Part shown: positions 1 to 5,787 of the stretch, in pieces
Layout of the letters: each line of letters starts with the position of its first letter
Position numbering within the stretch: position 1 is the first letter of the stretch
From: Alphaproteobacteria bacterium
GTDB taxonomy: Bacteria; Pseudomonadota; Alphaproteobacteria; ATCC43930; CGMCC-115725
Direction: 5' to 3'
DNA: 5,787 bases
Assembly (NCBI GenBank): GCA_017353855.1
Contig: JAFMSA010000306.1
Span: 1-5,787, forward strand
Program-made: the position numbers and the translations under genes
Notes under the pieces: model-generated
What the model was told of the DNA's origin: nothing
Seen by the model: the letters and a program-made list of their open reading frames with translations, nothing else
Databases searched by the model: none

Positions 1-587
1 GCCGTAGACGGGGATGCCGAATTGGAGCCCGGCGGCTAGCGTTGCCGTGCCGCCGAACCCGGCGATGTAACTGGCACGCGCAGCGAGCAGCCCCGCCTCG
101 GCGCCGTGGGCTCGTCTCAGACCGTAATCGATCAACGGTTTTCCGGGCGCAGCGAGCACCATGCGTGCTGTTTTGACGCGATCACCGTCTCAAAGTGTAC
201 CAGATTGACGAGGCGCGTTTCGACAAACTGCGCTTCCGGCAGCGGTGCCGTCACGCGGAGGATTGGCTCGTCCGGAAAGAACACGGTTCCCTCCGGCATC
301 GCTTCGACGTCCCCGCTGAAGCGGAAAGACCGAAGGTAGGCGAGAAAGCTCTCTGAAAACTGTCCCAGGCCGCGGCTCTGATCGATCTCTTCAGCAGTGA
401 AGCAAACAGCTTCGAGAAATTGCAGAGCCTGTTCAAGCCCTGCGGTCATCAGGAAGCCGCGATGGGGCGGAAGGTTGCGTACGAACAGCTCGAACACCGC
501 GCGCTCCGTAACGCCGTGTTCAAGATAAGCCGCCATCATGTTCAGCTGATAAAGGTCGGTGAGCAGCGCGGCATCGCTTTTCGACAT
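1..587 (-). pseudogene. pncB: Nicotinate phosphoribosyltransferase, 5' part, one frameshift, 3' end outside window
   Basis: Family role: joins nicotinate and PRPP to give nicotinate mononucleotide in cytoplasmic NAD salvage (EC 6.3.4.21). Seen: the start at 587 gives MSKSDAALLTDLYQLNMMAA, then NLPPHRGFLMTAGLEQALQF near residues 38-57, both typical of the family N-terminus. The start frame reads to ASK (residue 139) and then leaves the family pattern, stopping at 132. Adding one base to the T run at 171-174 (A run on the coding strand) restores TARMVLAAPGKPLIDYGLRR, then AHGAEAGLLAARASYIAGFG and so on to base 1 without a stop. About 196 residues are visible. An AGGAGG ribosome site lies at 602-607, 14 bases before ATG, which is rather far. 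The gene is divergent from the M48 gene, with a FixK/FNR box between. The family call is strong; whether the frameshift is real or a homopolymer sequencing error cannot be decided here. Confidence 0.88.
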
Positions 588-711
588 GACCGGCCCGGTA
601 TCCTCCTACTGAAGCACAGTTGCTTTCACACACCCTCACGCCGAGACGCCCCAAAGCCCGGATGAGGCTAAGAGTCCAAATTCATCTTCGGCTGGAAGGC
701 CATGACCGAAA

Positions 712-725
712 TTGACGTGGATCAA
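712..725. promoter_or_regulatory. FixK/FNR-type box (anaerobox)
   Basis: The bases TTGACGTGGATCAA match the FNR/FixK consensus TTGAY-N4-RTCAA at every defined position. The box lies between two divergent genes. Its centre (718.5) is about 111 bases from the GTG start proposed at 830 and about 131 bases from the start at 587. If it acts at the usual -41.5 position, transcription to the right would begin near 760 and to the left near 677. I see no strong -10 hexamer on either side, so which gene it controls is open. The fixL gene in the same window makes low-oxygen control plausible. Confidence 0.72.
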
Positions 726-829
726 AGCTGGTTCAGTCAGCGCCGCGGACACTCTCAGCTGCCAGGGGAACTTTGAGGGTATTCGGCTCTGACGCGTTTA
801 TCGAGCGATGCGGCAGAAAGGCGGAACGC

Positions 830-1767
830 GTGGTAACCGTGGACAGCAAGCGCCGGCGGCGCCGTATCCGACAGCATTCGGCCATGCTCGTGGCCGCGAT
901 GGCGGTACTGCTTTCCTATTGCGGCTGGAGCGTCGCGGGGTGGGGCGGCATATTATGGAGCCTCGTGGGCAGCGCTATGCTTTTTGTGCTCGTACGGCGG
1001 GCACCGTCGGATCTCCTGCTCCAGGCAATTGGCGCACGCCCCGTGCCGCGCTGCGACGCGCCGATACTCTATGATATTCTCGACGGGCTGTGCCGTCGGG
1101 CCGGGGTCGAACACAGCCGCATCTCTGCTGGGTCGCCGAGCGGTTTCCCGTCGCATTCACGATCGGTCAGGGCGAAGCAACCACGATCGCTTTGTCAAAG
1201 GCGCTCGCGTGCGAAATGACCGCCCGCGAGATCCGCGGGATCGTCGCACACGAAATCGTCCATATCCGCAATGGTGACCTCGCCGTGATGCAGCTCGCAA
1301 TCGTCGCAGGGCAGCTCACCCGCATGGTCTCGCAGATCGCTTTTCTGCTCGTCTTTTACAGCATCCTTCTGACGACCGTTTCCGCTCCGAGCTTTCCAGT
1401 CGTCCCTCTGCTGGTGTTAGCCGTCGCGCCGCTTGGAGTGGGCCTGCTGCAGCTCGCACTTTCGCGGACGCGCGAAGGCAAGGCTGATCTCGAGGCGGCC
1501 GAACTGACCGGAGATCCGCGCGGCCTGGCATCGGCCCTCGTCAAGATGCGCCGCCGCGAGCAGATGCTGCTGCGCGGCCGGTTTCCGACCACTGCGCGGC
1601 TGCGAGTGTGGTCGCTCTTTCGTGATCACCCGGCCACCGAAGAGCGCATTCAAGCCCTCTTGGCTATGCCGCAACCTGGCGATGACAGCGCAGCGCGCGA
1701 CGACCTGTTGGAACTTTACAGGAAACCACAGCTGCCTCCGCGATGGGGCAGGAGAAGTTCATTGTAA
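830..1767 (+). pseudogene. HtpX-like M48 family membrane zinc metalloprotease, one frameshift
   Basis: Family role: inner-membrane zinc endopeptidase that degrades damaged membrane proteins, active site on the cytoplasmic side. Seen: an arginine-rich start, then two hydrophobic stretches (codons about 890-1010), the zinc motif HEIVH at 1249-1263 (HExxH), two more hydrophobic stretches (about 1330-1460), and the third zinc ligand in REGKAD (Glu codon 1474-1476), followed by AAELTGDPRGLASALVKM, typical of M48. The N-terminal frame leaves the family pattern after AGVEHS. One added base at about 1112-1118 joins it to PHLCWVAERFPVAFTIGQGE, giving about 310 residues, a normal length. GTG at 830 was chosen because it leaves a short N-terminus before the first membrane segment; GTG 839, or TTG 773 with AGGGGA just upstream, are alternatives. 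All catalytic residues survive, so the lesion is either recent or a sequencing error. Confidence 0.87.
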
Positions 1768-1793
1768 GAAGACGCTGCTACAGCGCGGCGGCC

Positions 1794-1813
1794 TTAAAGT
1801 TAAGTTAAGTTAA
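1794..1813 (+). repeat. Short TTAAG tandem repeat
   Basis: Three and a half units of TTAAG, the first carrying one extra A, begin 26 bases after the M48 stop codon. It is an AT-rich patch in otherwise GC-rich DNA and lies directly before the hairpin at 1816-1830. No function can be assigned; it may be only slippage. Confidence 0.5.
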
Positions 1814-1815
1814 TG

Positions 1816-1830
1816 ACGCGGTTGCCGCGT
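1816..1830. other. Perfect 6-bp hairpin after the M48 gene
   Basis: ACGCGG at 1816-1821 pairs with CCGCGT at 1825-1830 around a TTG loop. It lies 49 bases after the M48 stop. No T run follows on either strand, so it is not a standard intrinsic terminator. It may end or stabilise the M48 transcript, or be chance in GC-rich DNA. Confidence 0.35.
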
Positions 1831-2393
1831 GCGACAGAGCTCTCATGTCGGACAACCTCGCTGGGAAACGATCAAACCAAAGAGCTGTCGGCCGCCGGTC
1901 GGTGATACCAATGTGACTGCGTGCGATGCGCTCTGCGCCGAAGCACGAGAGGCCGAATAGTCAGTGCGCGACTGAGAATCATGGTGGTCGGCAGCGCGCG
2001 GATCCCCTCGTCCGGATAAACCGAGACTCTGCTTTCGCGAGGCAATGGGCACGTCGGCGTTTGGGTGCGCCCCACGCCATTCCCATGCCGCCGCGTGTGC
2101 CGCGCGCTGGGCGCGTGCCTTTGCCAGCTCGTCTCGGAGCACGTCGGTCGGTCGATCAGCCGACGCGGGTGGCCTGTGCAACAAGTTCATCACCACCGGC
2201 GACGGCCCTGGTAAACCAGCTCGCCCAGCGCCGTGGGTCTCAGGCGGCTCGCACGAGGTCATGTTCTGCAAGACCCTTGCATTATTGGAGAATCACAGTG
2301 AATTCCGCATTCCGCCGCTATCGACCATGAGCAGCATCGTCGACACGGTCTCGCGAAGAAGATGCATTGTCCCTCAGGCGACACCGCGCCGCG

Positions 2394-2407
2394 TTGATCT
2401 GCGTCAT
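2394..2407. promoter_or_regulatory. Near-perfect FixK/FNR-like box upstream of fixL
   Basis: TTGATCTGCGTCAT matches TTGAY-N4-RTCAA at nine of ten defined positions; only the last base differs. Its centre is about 153 bases before the fixL ATG. At -41.5 it would place a transcription start near 2442 and a leader of about 112 bases. No clear -10 hexamer is seen. If real, it would put this fixL under FixK feedback, which is an inference. Confidence 0.42.
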
Positions 2408-2553
2408 AAGGCTCGATAGAGTGGTGTACGGTCCAGGCGCGCCCCAGCCAAGAGAGGGCAGGGACGGCGGTGCGAGCTCAACGCACCAGGTAATCGAAGC
2501 TGCTTGGCCGGCTGAGAGGGCCTAACCAAGGATCGAGAGGTGCCGAGGCGGAT

Positions 2554-4059
2554 ATGAGCGGTGTCAGCCGGCCGGTCGACGCAGAACAGGCGGAACGCCT
2601 GTTGGCCGCTATCGTCGAGTCGTCGGAAGATGCGATCGTCTCCAAGACCCTGGACGGTACCATCACCAGCTGGAACAAAGCCGCCGAGCAGATGTTCGGC
2701 TATACCTCGGCAGAAATGGTGGGTCAGCCGATTACGCTTCTGATGCCGCCCGGCCGGGTCGACGAGATTAAGAGAATCCTCGGTCGCATCAAGGCGGGCG
2801 AGCGCGTCGAGCACTACGAGACCGAGCGCCGAAGAAAGGACGGACGGGTTATTCAGGTAGCGCTGACTGTCTCGCCGATCCGCGACGAAGCCGGACGCGT
2901 CATCGGCGCTTCGAAGATCGCCCGAGACATCTCCGAAAAGAAGCTTGCCATGGCGGCGCTCTCGGAAAGGGAGGCGCATCTGCGCTCGATCCTCGATACG
3001 ATCCCTGACGGCATGGTCGTCATCGACGAGCGCGGAATTATTCAATCCTTCAGCGCTACGGCCGAGCAAATGTTCGGGTTCACCCCCGAGGAGGTCTGCG
3101 GCCACAACGTAAGCGTGCTGATGCCCTCCCCGTACCGGGAAAACCATGATGGCTACATCGCCCATTACCTCGCGACAGGCGATCGGCGGATTATCGGTCT
3201 CGGCCGGGTCGTCACGGGGCAGCGCAAGGACGGTTCGACCTTCCCGATCGAGCTTGCGGTGGGTGAAGTGAGGACAGAAGGGCATCGCCTCTTCACCGGT
3301 TTTGTCCGCGACCTTACCGAGCGGCAGCGCACGCTACAGCGGTTGCAGGAGTTGCAATCGGAGTTGTCGCACATTTCGCGCCTGACCGAGATGGGGCAAA
3401 TGGCCTCGGCTCTTGCGCACGAAATCAATCAGCCGCTGACGGCGGCAACGAACTACCTGGAAGCCGCCCAATTGCTGCTGAGCAGTGGCAGCACCGCGGC
3501 AGTCGAACGAACCGCCGGCGCGATCGACAATGCGCTGAACCAGGTGAAGCGGTCGACGCAGATCATTCGCAGACTGCGCGAGTTCGTGCGCAAAGGTGAC
3601 ACTCAACAGCGCTCCGAGAACATCGGCAGGATTATCGAGGAGGCGGCCGCGCTCGCGCTGATCGGGGCAAAGGAGCGCAGGGTGACGGTACGGTTGCGAC
3701 CTCCTCCGCAGCTGCCTGACGTGCTGATCGACAAGGTCCAGATCCAGCAGGTCGTCGTCAACTTGATGCGAAATGCGATCGAGGCGATGGAAGCCAGTCC
3801 CCGGCGTGATCTGACGATATCGGCCAAAACGATCAGCGGCGGCGCGGTCGAAATCAGCATCACCGATACCGGTCCTGGAATTGCACCCGAGGTCGCCGAT
3901 CGCTTGTTCCAGCCCTTCGTGACGACCAAGGCGCAAGGCATGGGTGTCGGCCTGTCGATCTGCCGATCGATCGTTGAGGCGCACAACGGCAAGCTTTGGG
4001 CCGAGCCCAACCCAGAGGGCGGCACAATCTTCCATTTTACGATTCCTGCAGCCCAGTAG
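2554..4059 (+). CDS. fixL: Oxygen sensor histidine kinase FixL
   Basis: Family role: soluble haem-based O2 sensor that autophosphorylates when O2 is low and passes phosphate to FixJ, switching on fixK and microaerobic genes. Seen in 501 residues: a first PAS domain (about 15-130); a second, haem PAS (about 140-255); and a kinase core. By alignment from memory with Bradyrhizobium FixL, H198 (in NHDGY) is the haem ligand His200, and R218 (in IGLGRVV) is the O2-contacting Arg220. Kinase motifs: H-box SALAHEINQPLTA with phospho-acceptor H289, N-box NLMRNAIEAM with N407, G1 DTGPGIAP (438-445), F-box LFQPFVTTK (451-459) and G2 GMGVGLSICRSI (462-473). Length is close to the usual 505. There is no membrane segment, as in the Bradyrhizobium form. 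The ATG at 2554 has GAGG five bases upstream. Unusual: no fixJ follows; a prs remnant begins 15 bases after the stop. The gene is intact, unlike its neighbours. Confidence 0.95.
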   Translation: MSGVSRPVDAEQAERLLAAIVESSEDAIVSKTLDGTITSWNKAAEQMFGYTSAEMVGQPITLLMPPGRVDEIKRILGRIKAGERVEHYETERRRKDGRVIQVALTVSPIRDEAGRVIGASKIARDISEKKLAMAALSEREAHLRSILDTIPDGMVVIDERGIIQSFSATAEQMFGFTPEEVCGHNVSVLMPSPYRENHDGYIAHYLATGDRRIIGLGRVVTGQRKDGSTFPIELAVGEVRTEGHRLFTGFVRDLTERQRTLQRLQELQSELSHISRLTEMGQMASALAHEINQPLTAATNYLEAAQLLLSSGSTAAVERTAGAIDNALNQVKRSTQIIRRLREFVRKGDTQQRSENIGRIIEEAAALALIGAKERRVTVRLRPPPQLPDVLIDKVQIQQVVVNLMRNAIEAMEASPRRDLTISAKTISGGAVEISITDTGPGIAPEVADRLFQPFVTTKAQGMGVGLSICRSIVEAHNGKLWAEPNPEGGTIFHFTIPAAQ

Positions 4060-4073
4060 AGCGCCTCCCTTAG

Positions 4074-4628
4074 CTCGACGTCCACAATTTCGCCGCTTCC
4101 GAGAATGTCTTTCGCTGCCCGGTCTCCAACCTCGATGGGATACCGCTCTTTGTCGATCATTTCACCCGGCGGGCTGCGGCACCAAAGAGTTGCTGTTGCT
4201 TCGCTGGATATTGACGGCGCCAAACCGGCAGAGCAATTCCACCGCGCTCGTGCGGCAGAATTGGATGAAGAGCCGGCTGCGGCATACGTCGAGAAACGGC
4301 CAGCGGCGGAATGGTGACCGGCGAACTGCTGATCGGTGAAGTGCACGATCACGCTGTCATCATTCTCGACGATCTGATCAGTACCGGCACACGCTGCAGC
4401 GCGGGCCCCGCCGCTGCCGGCAGGCCGGAGCAACGCGGATTTTCGCAGCCGCGACCCGACGGTCTCCTCGTGGGCAGGCTGCTGGCGGATCCGCTGTTTG
4501 AGAGTGTCGCCATGACCGACACGGTCCGGCCGGTGGCCACCGCCGAGGGGCGGCTGCCGAAGAGCGTCGTTTGCCTCGACTCGACCCAGCTCGTCGCCGA
4601 TGCGATCATCGCAGCGCATTCCGGTTAG
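4074..4628 (+). pseudogene. prs: Ribose-phosphate pyrophosphokinase remnant, N-terminus missing, four indels
   Basis: Family role: makes PRPP from ribose 5-phosphate and ATP for nucleotide and NAD synthesis. Seen by joining frames: LDVHNFAASENVFRCPVSNL then DGIPLFVDHF (4074-about 4163); a +1 shift near 4164-4190; RVAVASLDIDGAKPAEQF to AAYVEKR (to 4299); a -1 at 4299-4301; SGGMVTGELLIGEV and the PRPP-loop motif DDLISTGT (to 4391); a -1 near 4390; TLQRGPRRCRQAGATRIFAA (to 4456); a +1 at 4457-4460; then GLLVGRLLADPLFESVAMTD to a natural end at HSG. About 185 of the usual 310 or so residues remain. A stop codon lies directly before LDVHN, and fixL ends 15 bases upstream, so the first part is gone. 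The conserved SPDxGGxKRA signature reads SLDIDGAKPA, with three key positions changed. This supports true decay rather than only sequencing error. Confidence 0.85.
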
Positions 4629-4818
4629 CACCCGACGCATCAGCTTTAGAGCAATTACTGAGCCTGGCCAGCACCGCGTCATGCAGCCCGAGCCGATCTC
4701 ACTGGACGTCAAGGTCGTGCTGCTCGGCCCGCCGCTCTTCGATTATTGGTGAGCACCCTCGATTACGACCTCAAGGAACTGCCCAAGACCGCGGCCGATT
4801 TCGATGACCGCGCCGCTG
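4625..4818 (+). pseudogene. Internal fragment of a Lon-like (LonB/COG1067-type) ATP-dependent protease
   Basis: Family role: AAA+ protease that unfolds and degrades proteins using ATP. Seen by joining three frames: LAPDASALEQLLSLASTAS (4625-4681), a -1 shift, LQPEPISLDVKVVLLGPPLF (to about 4746), a -1 shift at the T run 4746-4747 (TATTG where TATTTG is expected), then LVSTLDYDLKELPKTAADFD (to about 4806). The order 'LxSLASTxSLxPEPIxLDVKVVLxG', then 'YYLLxxLDxDFxELFKxAADFD', is characteristic of the ATPase region of Lon-like proteases. Only about 62 residues of a protein normally several hundred long remain: no N-terminus, and no protease domain with its Ser-Lys dyad. The fragment overlaps the prs stop codon, so a deletion probably joined them. 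The right boundary is uncertain; similarity fades after AADFDDR. Confidence 0.72.
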
Positions 4819-4917
4819 CGCCAGCGCGGCCCGCAGTCGGCACGAATGCTCGAGATCGCGGGGCAAATCGCCGGAATAACCCGAGCCGCCCTGGCCGTTG
4901 CGGGTGCGTTTCCTTAG
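4804..4917 (+). other. Unrecognised 37-residue open frame, possible C-terminal remnant
   Basis: ATG at 4804 opens a frame reading MTAPLRQRGPQSARMLEIAG and ending ALAVAGAFP at the TAG of 4915-4917. I do not recognise it. It looks like an amphipathic helix (MLEIAGQIAGITRAALAVAG). A terminator-like hairpin begins three bases after the stop, as expected at the end of a real gene. It overlaps the tail of the Lon-like fragment in another frame. No ribosome site is evident. It may be the C-terminus of a further gene fused on by deletion, or a chance frame. Confidence 0.25.
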
Positions 4918-4920
4918 TCC

Positions 4921-4939
4921 CCCCTGTAGCCGGGGTTTT
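4921..4939 (+). terminator. Weak intrinsic-terminator-like hairpin with T4 tail
   Basis: CCCC at 4921-4924 pairs with GGGG at 4932-4935 across a seven-base loop and is followed by TTTT at 4936-4939. The stem is short but all GC, and it lies directly after the stop of the 4804-4917 frame. It would end plus-strand transcription coming from fixL and the remnants. No T tail is seen on the minus strand, so it would not serve pfkB. Confidence 0.38.
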
Positions 4940-4999
4940 CATTCAAGTTGCGGCTCAATGCCGAATGGCAGCGGCAGCGCTATCACACAATGATCTGGG

Positions 5000-5787
5000 T
5001 CAGGCCTGCCGTAAATTTTCGCCACCTGCGTACAATCGCTCTACATCGCTGAGCCGACACAGCTGGGTGCCGCAGCCCAACAGTGCCGCTGCTCCGGCTG
5101 CCATGCCGAGACGCAGGGCATCACGCAGCGCCAATCCACGCGAGAGGCCGAGGACGACGCCGGCCAACATGCTGTCCCCGGCGCCGACTGTGCTGCGCGC
5201 GTCGACGGCGGTTGCGGCAAAGCGCTGGCATCCCGCGGCCGTCGCCAGGAGCGCGCCTCGCGCGCCAAGCGTTAGCACGACGATTTCACAGCGGGCTTGC
5301 TCGACGAGCTGCCGCGCGGCCTGCTCTTCCTGGCACTCGGTGTCGATCTCTCGCCCTGTTAAGTCGGCGAGTTCGCGAAGGCTCGGCTTCAGCATATAAA
5401 TGCCGCTACCAGCCTGCCTGAGCGGCGCGCCGGAGGTGTCAAGGACAAAACGCGTGCCCCGGCGGCACGCGAGCTCGGACACTCTTGAGTAAAAGTCATT
5501 GGGAACCCCAGGCGGCAGGCTGCCGCTGGCGACGATATACCGGGCGCCCTCCGCCGCTGCAGAGAGCTGGTCGAGGCAACGTTCCTGATCGGCCGGCGAC
5601 AGCTCGGGACCCGGCAAAATGAAGCGGAACTGCTTGCCGCTCGTCAGCTCGTCGACCGCGAGGCTCTCGCGTGTGAACCCGGATATCGGGATGGCGTGGT
5701 GGGCGACGCCCTGCTGCTGCAGCGTGTGCCGGATCATTTCGCCGGCCGGTCCGCCGATCGGGAAAATCGCAACAGCATCGCCGCCCA
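5000..5787 (-). CDS. pfkB: PfkB-type phosphofructokinase, C-terminal part (5' end outside window)
   Basis: Family role: ribokinase/PfkB-family sugar kinase; closest by eye to E. coli 6-phosphofructokinase II, which phosphorylates fructose 6-phosphate with ATP in glycolysis. 1-phosphofructokinase or another sugar-phosphate substrate cannot be excluded. Seen: the frame is open from the right edge (GGDAVAIFPIGGPAGEMIRH) to TGA at 5000-5002, 261 residues of about 310. Shared landmarks are GFTRESLAV, QFRFILPGPEL, ASGSLPPGVP, LDTSG, MLKPSLREL, and the signature STVGAGDSM, whose GAGD Asp (codon 5174-5176) is the catalytic base in this family. The C-terminal AAGAAALLGCGTQLC also fits. The internal ATG at 5737 is not the start, because family sequence continues upstream of it. 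It is convergent with the fixL-side genes. No frameshift or stop is seen, unlike most neighbours, so the gene is probably functional. Confidence 0.9.
   Translation of the reverse strand, partial: GGDAVAIFPIGGPAGEMIRHTLQQQGVAHHAIPISGFTRESLAVDELTSGKQFRFILPGPELSPADQERCLDQLSAAAEGARYIVASGSLPPGVPNDFYSRVSELACRRGTRFVLDTSGAPLRQAGSGIYMLKPSLRELADLTGREIDTECQEEQAARQLVEQARCEIVVLTLGARGALLATAAGCQRFAATAVDARSTVGAGDSMLAGVVLGLSRGLALRDALRLGMAAGAAALLGCGTQLCRLSDVERLYAGGENLRQA

Larger units (their letters stand above)
1768..2553. other. Long gap with no convincing gene
   Basis: I read both strands across these 786 bases and found no protein family. The open frames are short, have no ribosome site and a composition typical of chance frames in GC-rich DNA (rich in Arg, Ala, Ser and Pro). 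The gap is long for a bacterial intergenic region and lies between a broken gene and fixL, so it may hold a gene decayed beyond recognition. The only structured elements I see are the TTAAG repeat, the hairpin and the FixK-like box at 2394-2407. Confidence 0.55.

Noticed and set aside
2156..2239. Minus-strand stretch ending RAVAGGDELVAQATRVG before a stop, resembling a protein C-terminus
   Set aside because: Only 27 codons are open and no family fits; too short to call even as a remnant.
1843..2419. Open frames on both strands in the gap (minus 1843-2271, plus 1926-2330 and 2045-2419)
   Set aside because: They overlap each other and have no recognisable motif, no ribosome site and a chance-like Arg/Ala/Ser/Pro composition.
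2404..3285. 293-codon open frame on the minus strand over the 5' half of fixL
   Set aside because: It lies opposite the clear FixL coding sequence, has no family resemblance and no ribosome site, and is a typical antisense shadow in GC-rich coding DNA.
4311..4628. A free-standing 105-residue protein
   Set aside because: Family sequence continues upstream in other frames, and the middle (4391-4460) is out of frame, so it is part of the prs remnant, not a separate gene.
3334..4712. Two long minus-strand frames (3334-4035 and 3603-4712) opposite fixL and the prs remnant
   Set aside because: They mirror the codon pattern of the plus-strand genes and spell no recognisable domain.
5041..5421. Overlapping plus- and minus-strand frames within pfkB, including the plus-strand frame 4746-5399
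   Set aside because: The pfkB frame has strong family motifs throughout; these are shadows. Only the first part of the plus frame (about 4746-4806) is kept, as Lon-like sequence.
1..5787. CRISPR array, tRNA, rRNA, insertion sequence or transposase
   Set aside because: No regularly spaced repeats, no tRNA-like or rRNA-like stretch, and no transposase motif or paired terminal inverted repeats were seen.

Overview
The window is GC-rich DNA that looks like a rhizobial alphaproteobacterium (Hyphomicrobiales; Bradyrhizobium, Mesorhizobium or Sinorhizobium-like). The main reason is an intact FixL, the haem-PAS oxygen-sensing histidine kinase of nitrogen-fixing rhizobia and relatives. A perfect FNR/FixK-type box (TTGAC-N4-ATCAA) and a near-perfect one support this. 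The other genes (nicotinate phosphoribosyltransferase, HtpX-like M48 protease, PRPP synthetase, Lon-like protease, PfkB kinase) are of kinds that often sit together in FixK-controlled low-oxygen/stress clusters; that grouping is from general knowledge, not shown by this sequence.

Layout. 1-587 (minus): 5' part of a nicotinate phosphoribosyltransferase gene, running off the left edge, with one -1 frameshift. 588-829: divergent intergenic region with the FixK/FNR box at 712-725. 830-1767 (plus): HtpX-like M48 membrane metalloprotease with one -1 frameshift. 1768-2553: 786 bases without a convincing gene, with a short TTAAG tandem repeat, a hairpin and a second FixK-like box at 2394-2407. 2554-4059 (plus): intact fixL, 501 residues. 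4074-4628 (plus): C-terminal part of a ribose-phosphate pyrophosphokinase, lacking its N-terminal portion and carrying four indels. 4625-about 4818 (plus): an internal scrap of a Lon-like ATP-dependent protease with two frameshifts. 4804-4917: an unrecognised 37-residue frame ending just before a terminator-like hairpin at 4921-4939. 5000-5787 (minus): C-terminal 261 residues of a PfkB-type phosphofructokinase, open and apparently intact, running off the right edge.

How it fits together. FixL senses O2 and, in known systems, controls FixK through FixJ; FixK then acts at TTGA-N6-TCAA boxes such as those here. Prs makes PRPP and nicotinate phosphoribosyltransferase uses it for NAD salvage, so two linked functions are both damaged. 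The main message is uneven decay. About 1.5 kb of fixL and 0.8 kb of pfkB have no lesion, while every other recognisable gene is frameshifted and two are also truncated. This suggests an accessory low-oxygen island undergoing reduction around a retained sensor. The single-base lesions in the first two genes could still be sequencing errors; the prs and Lon-like remnants are harder to explain that way.
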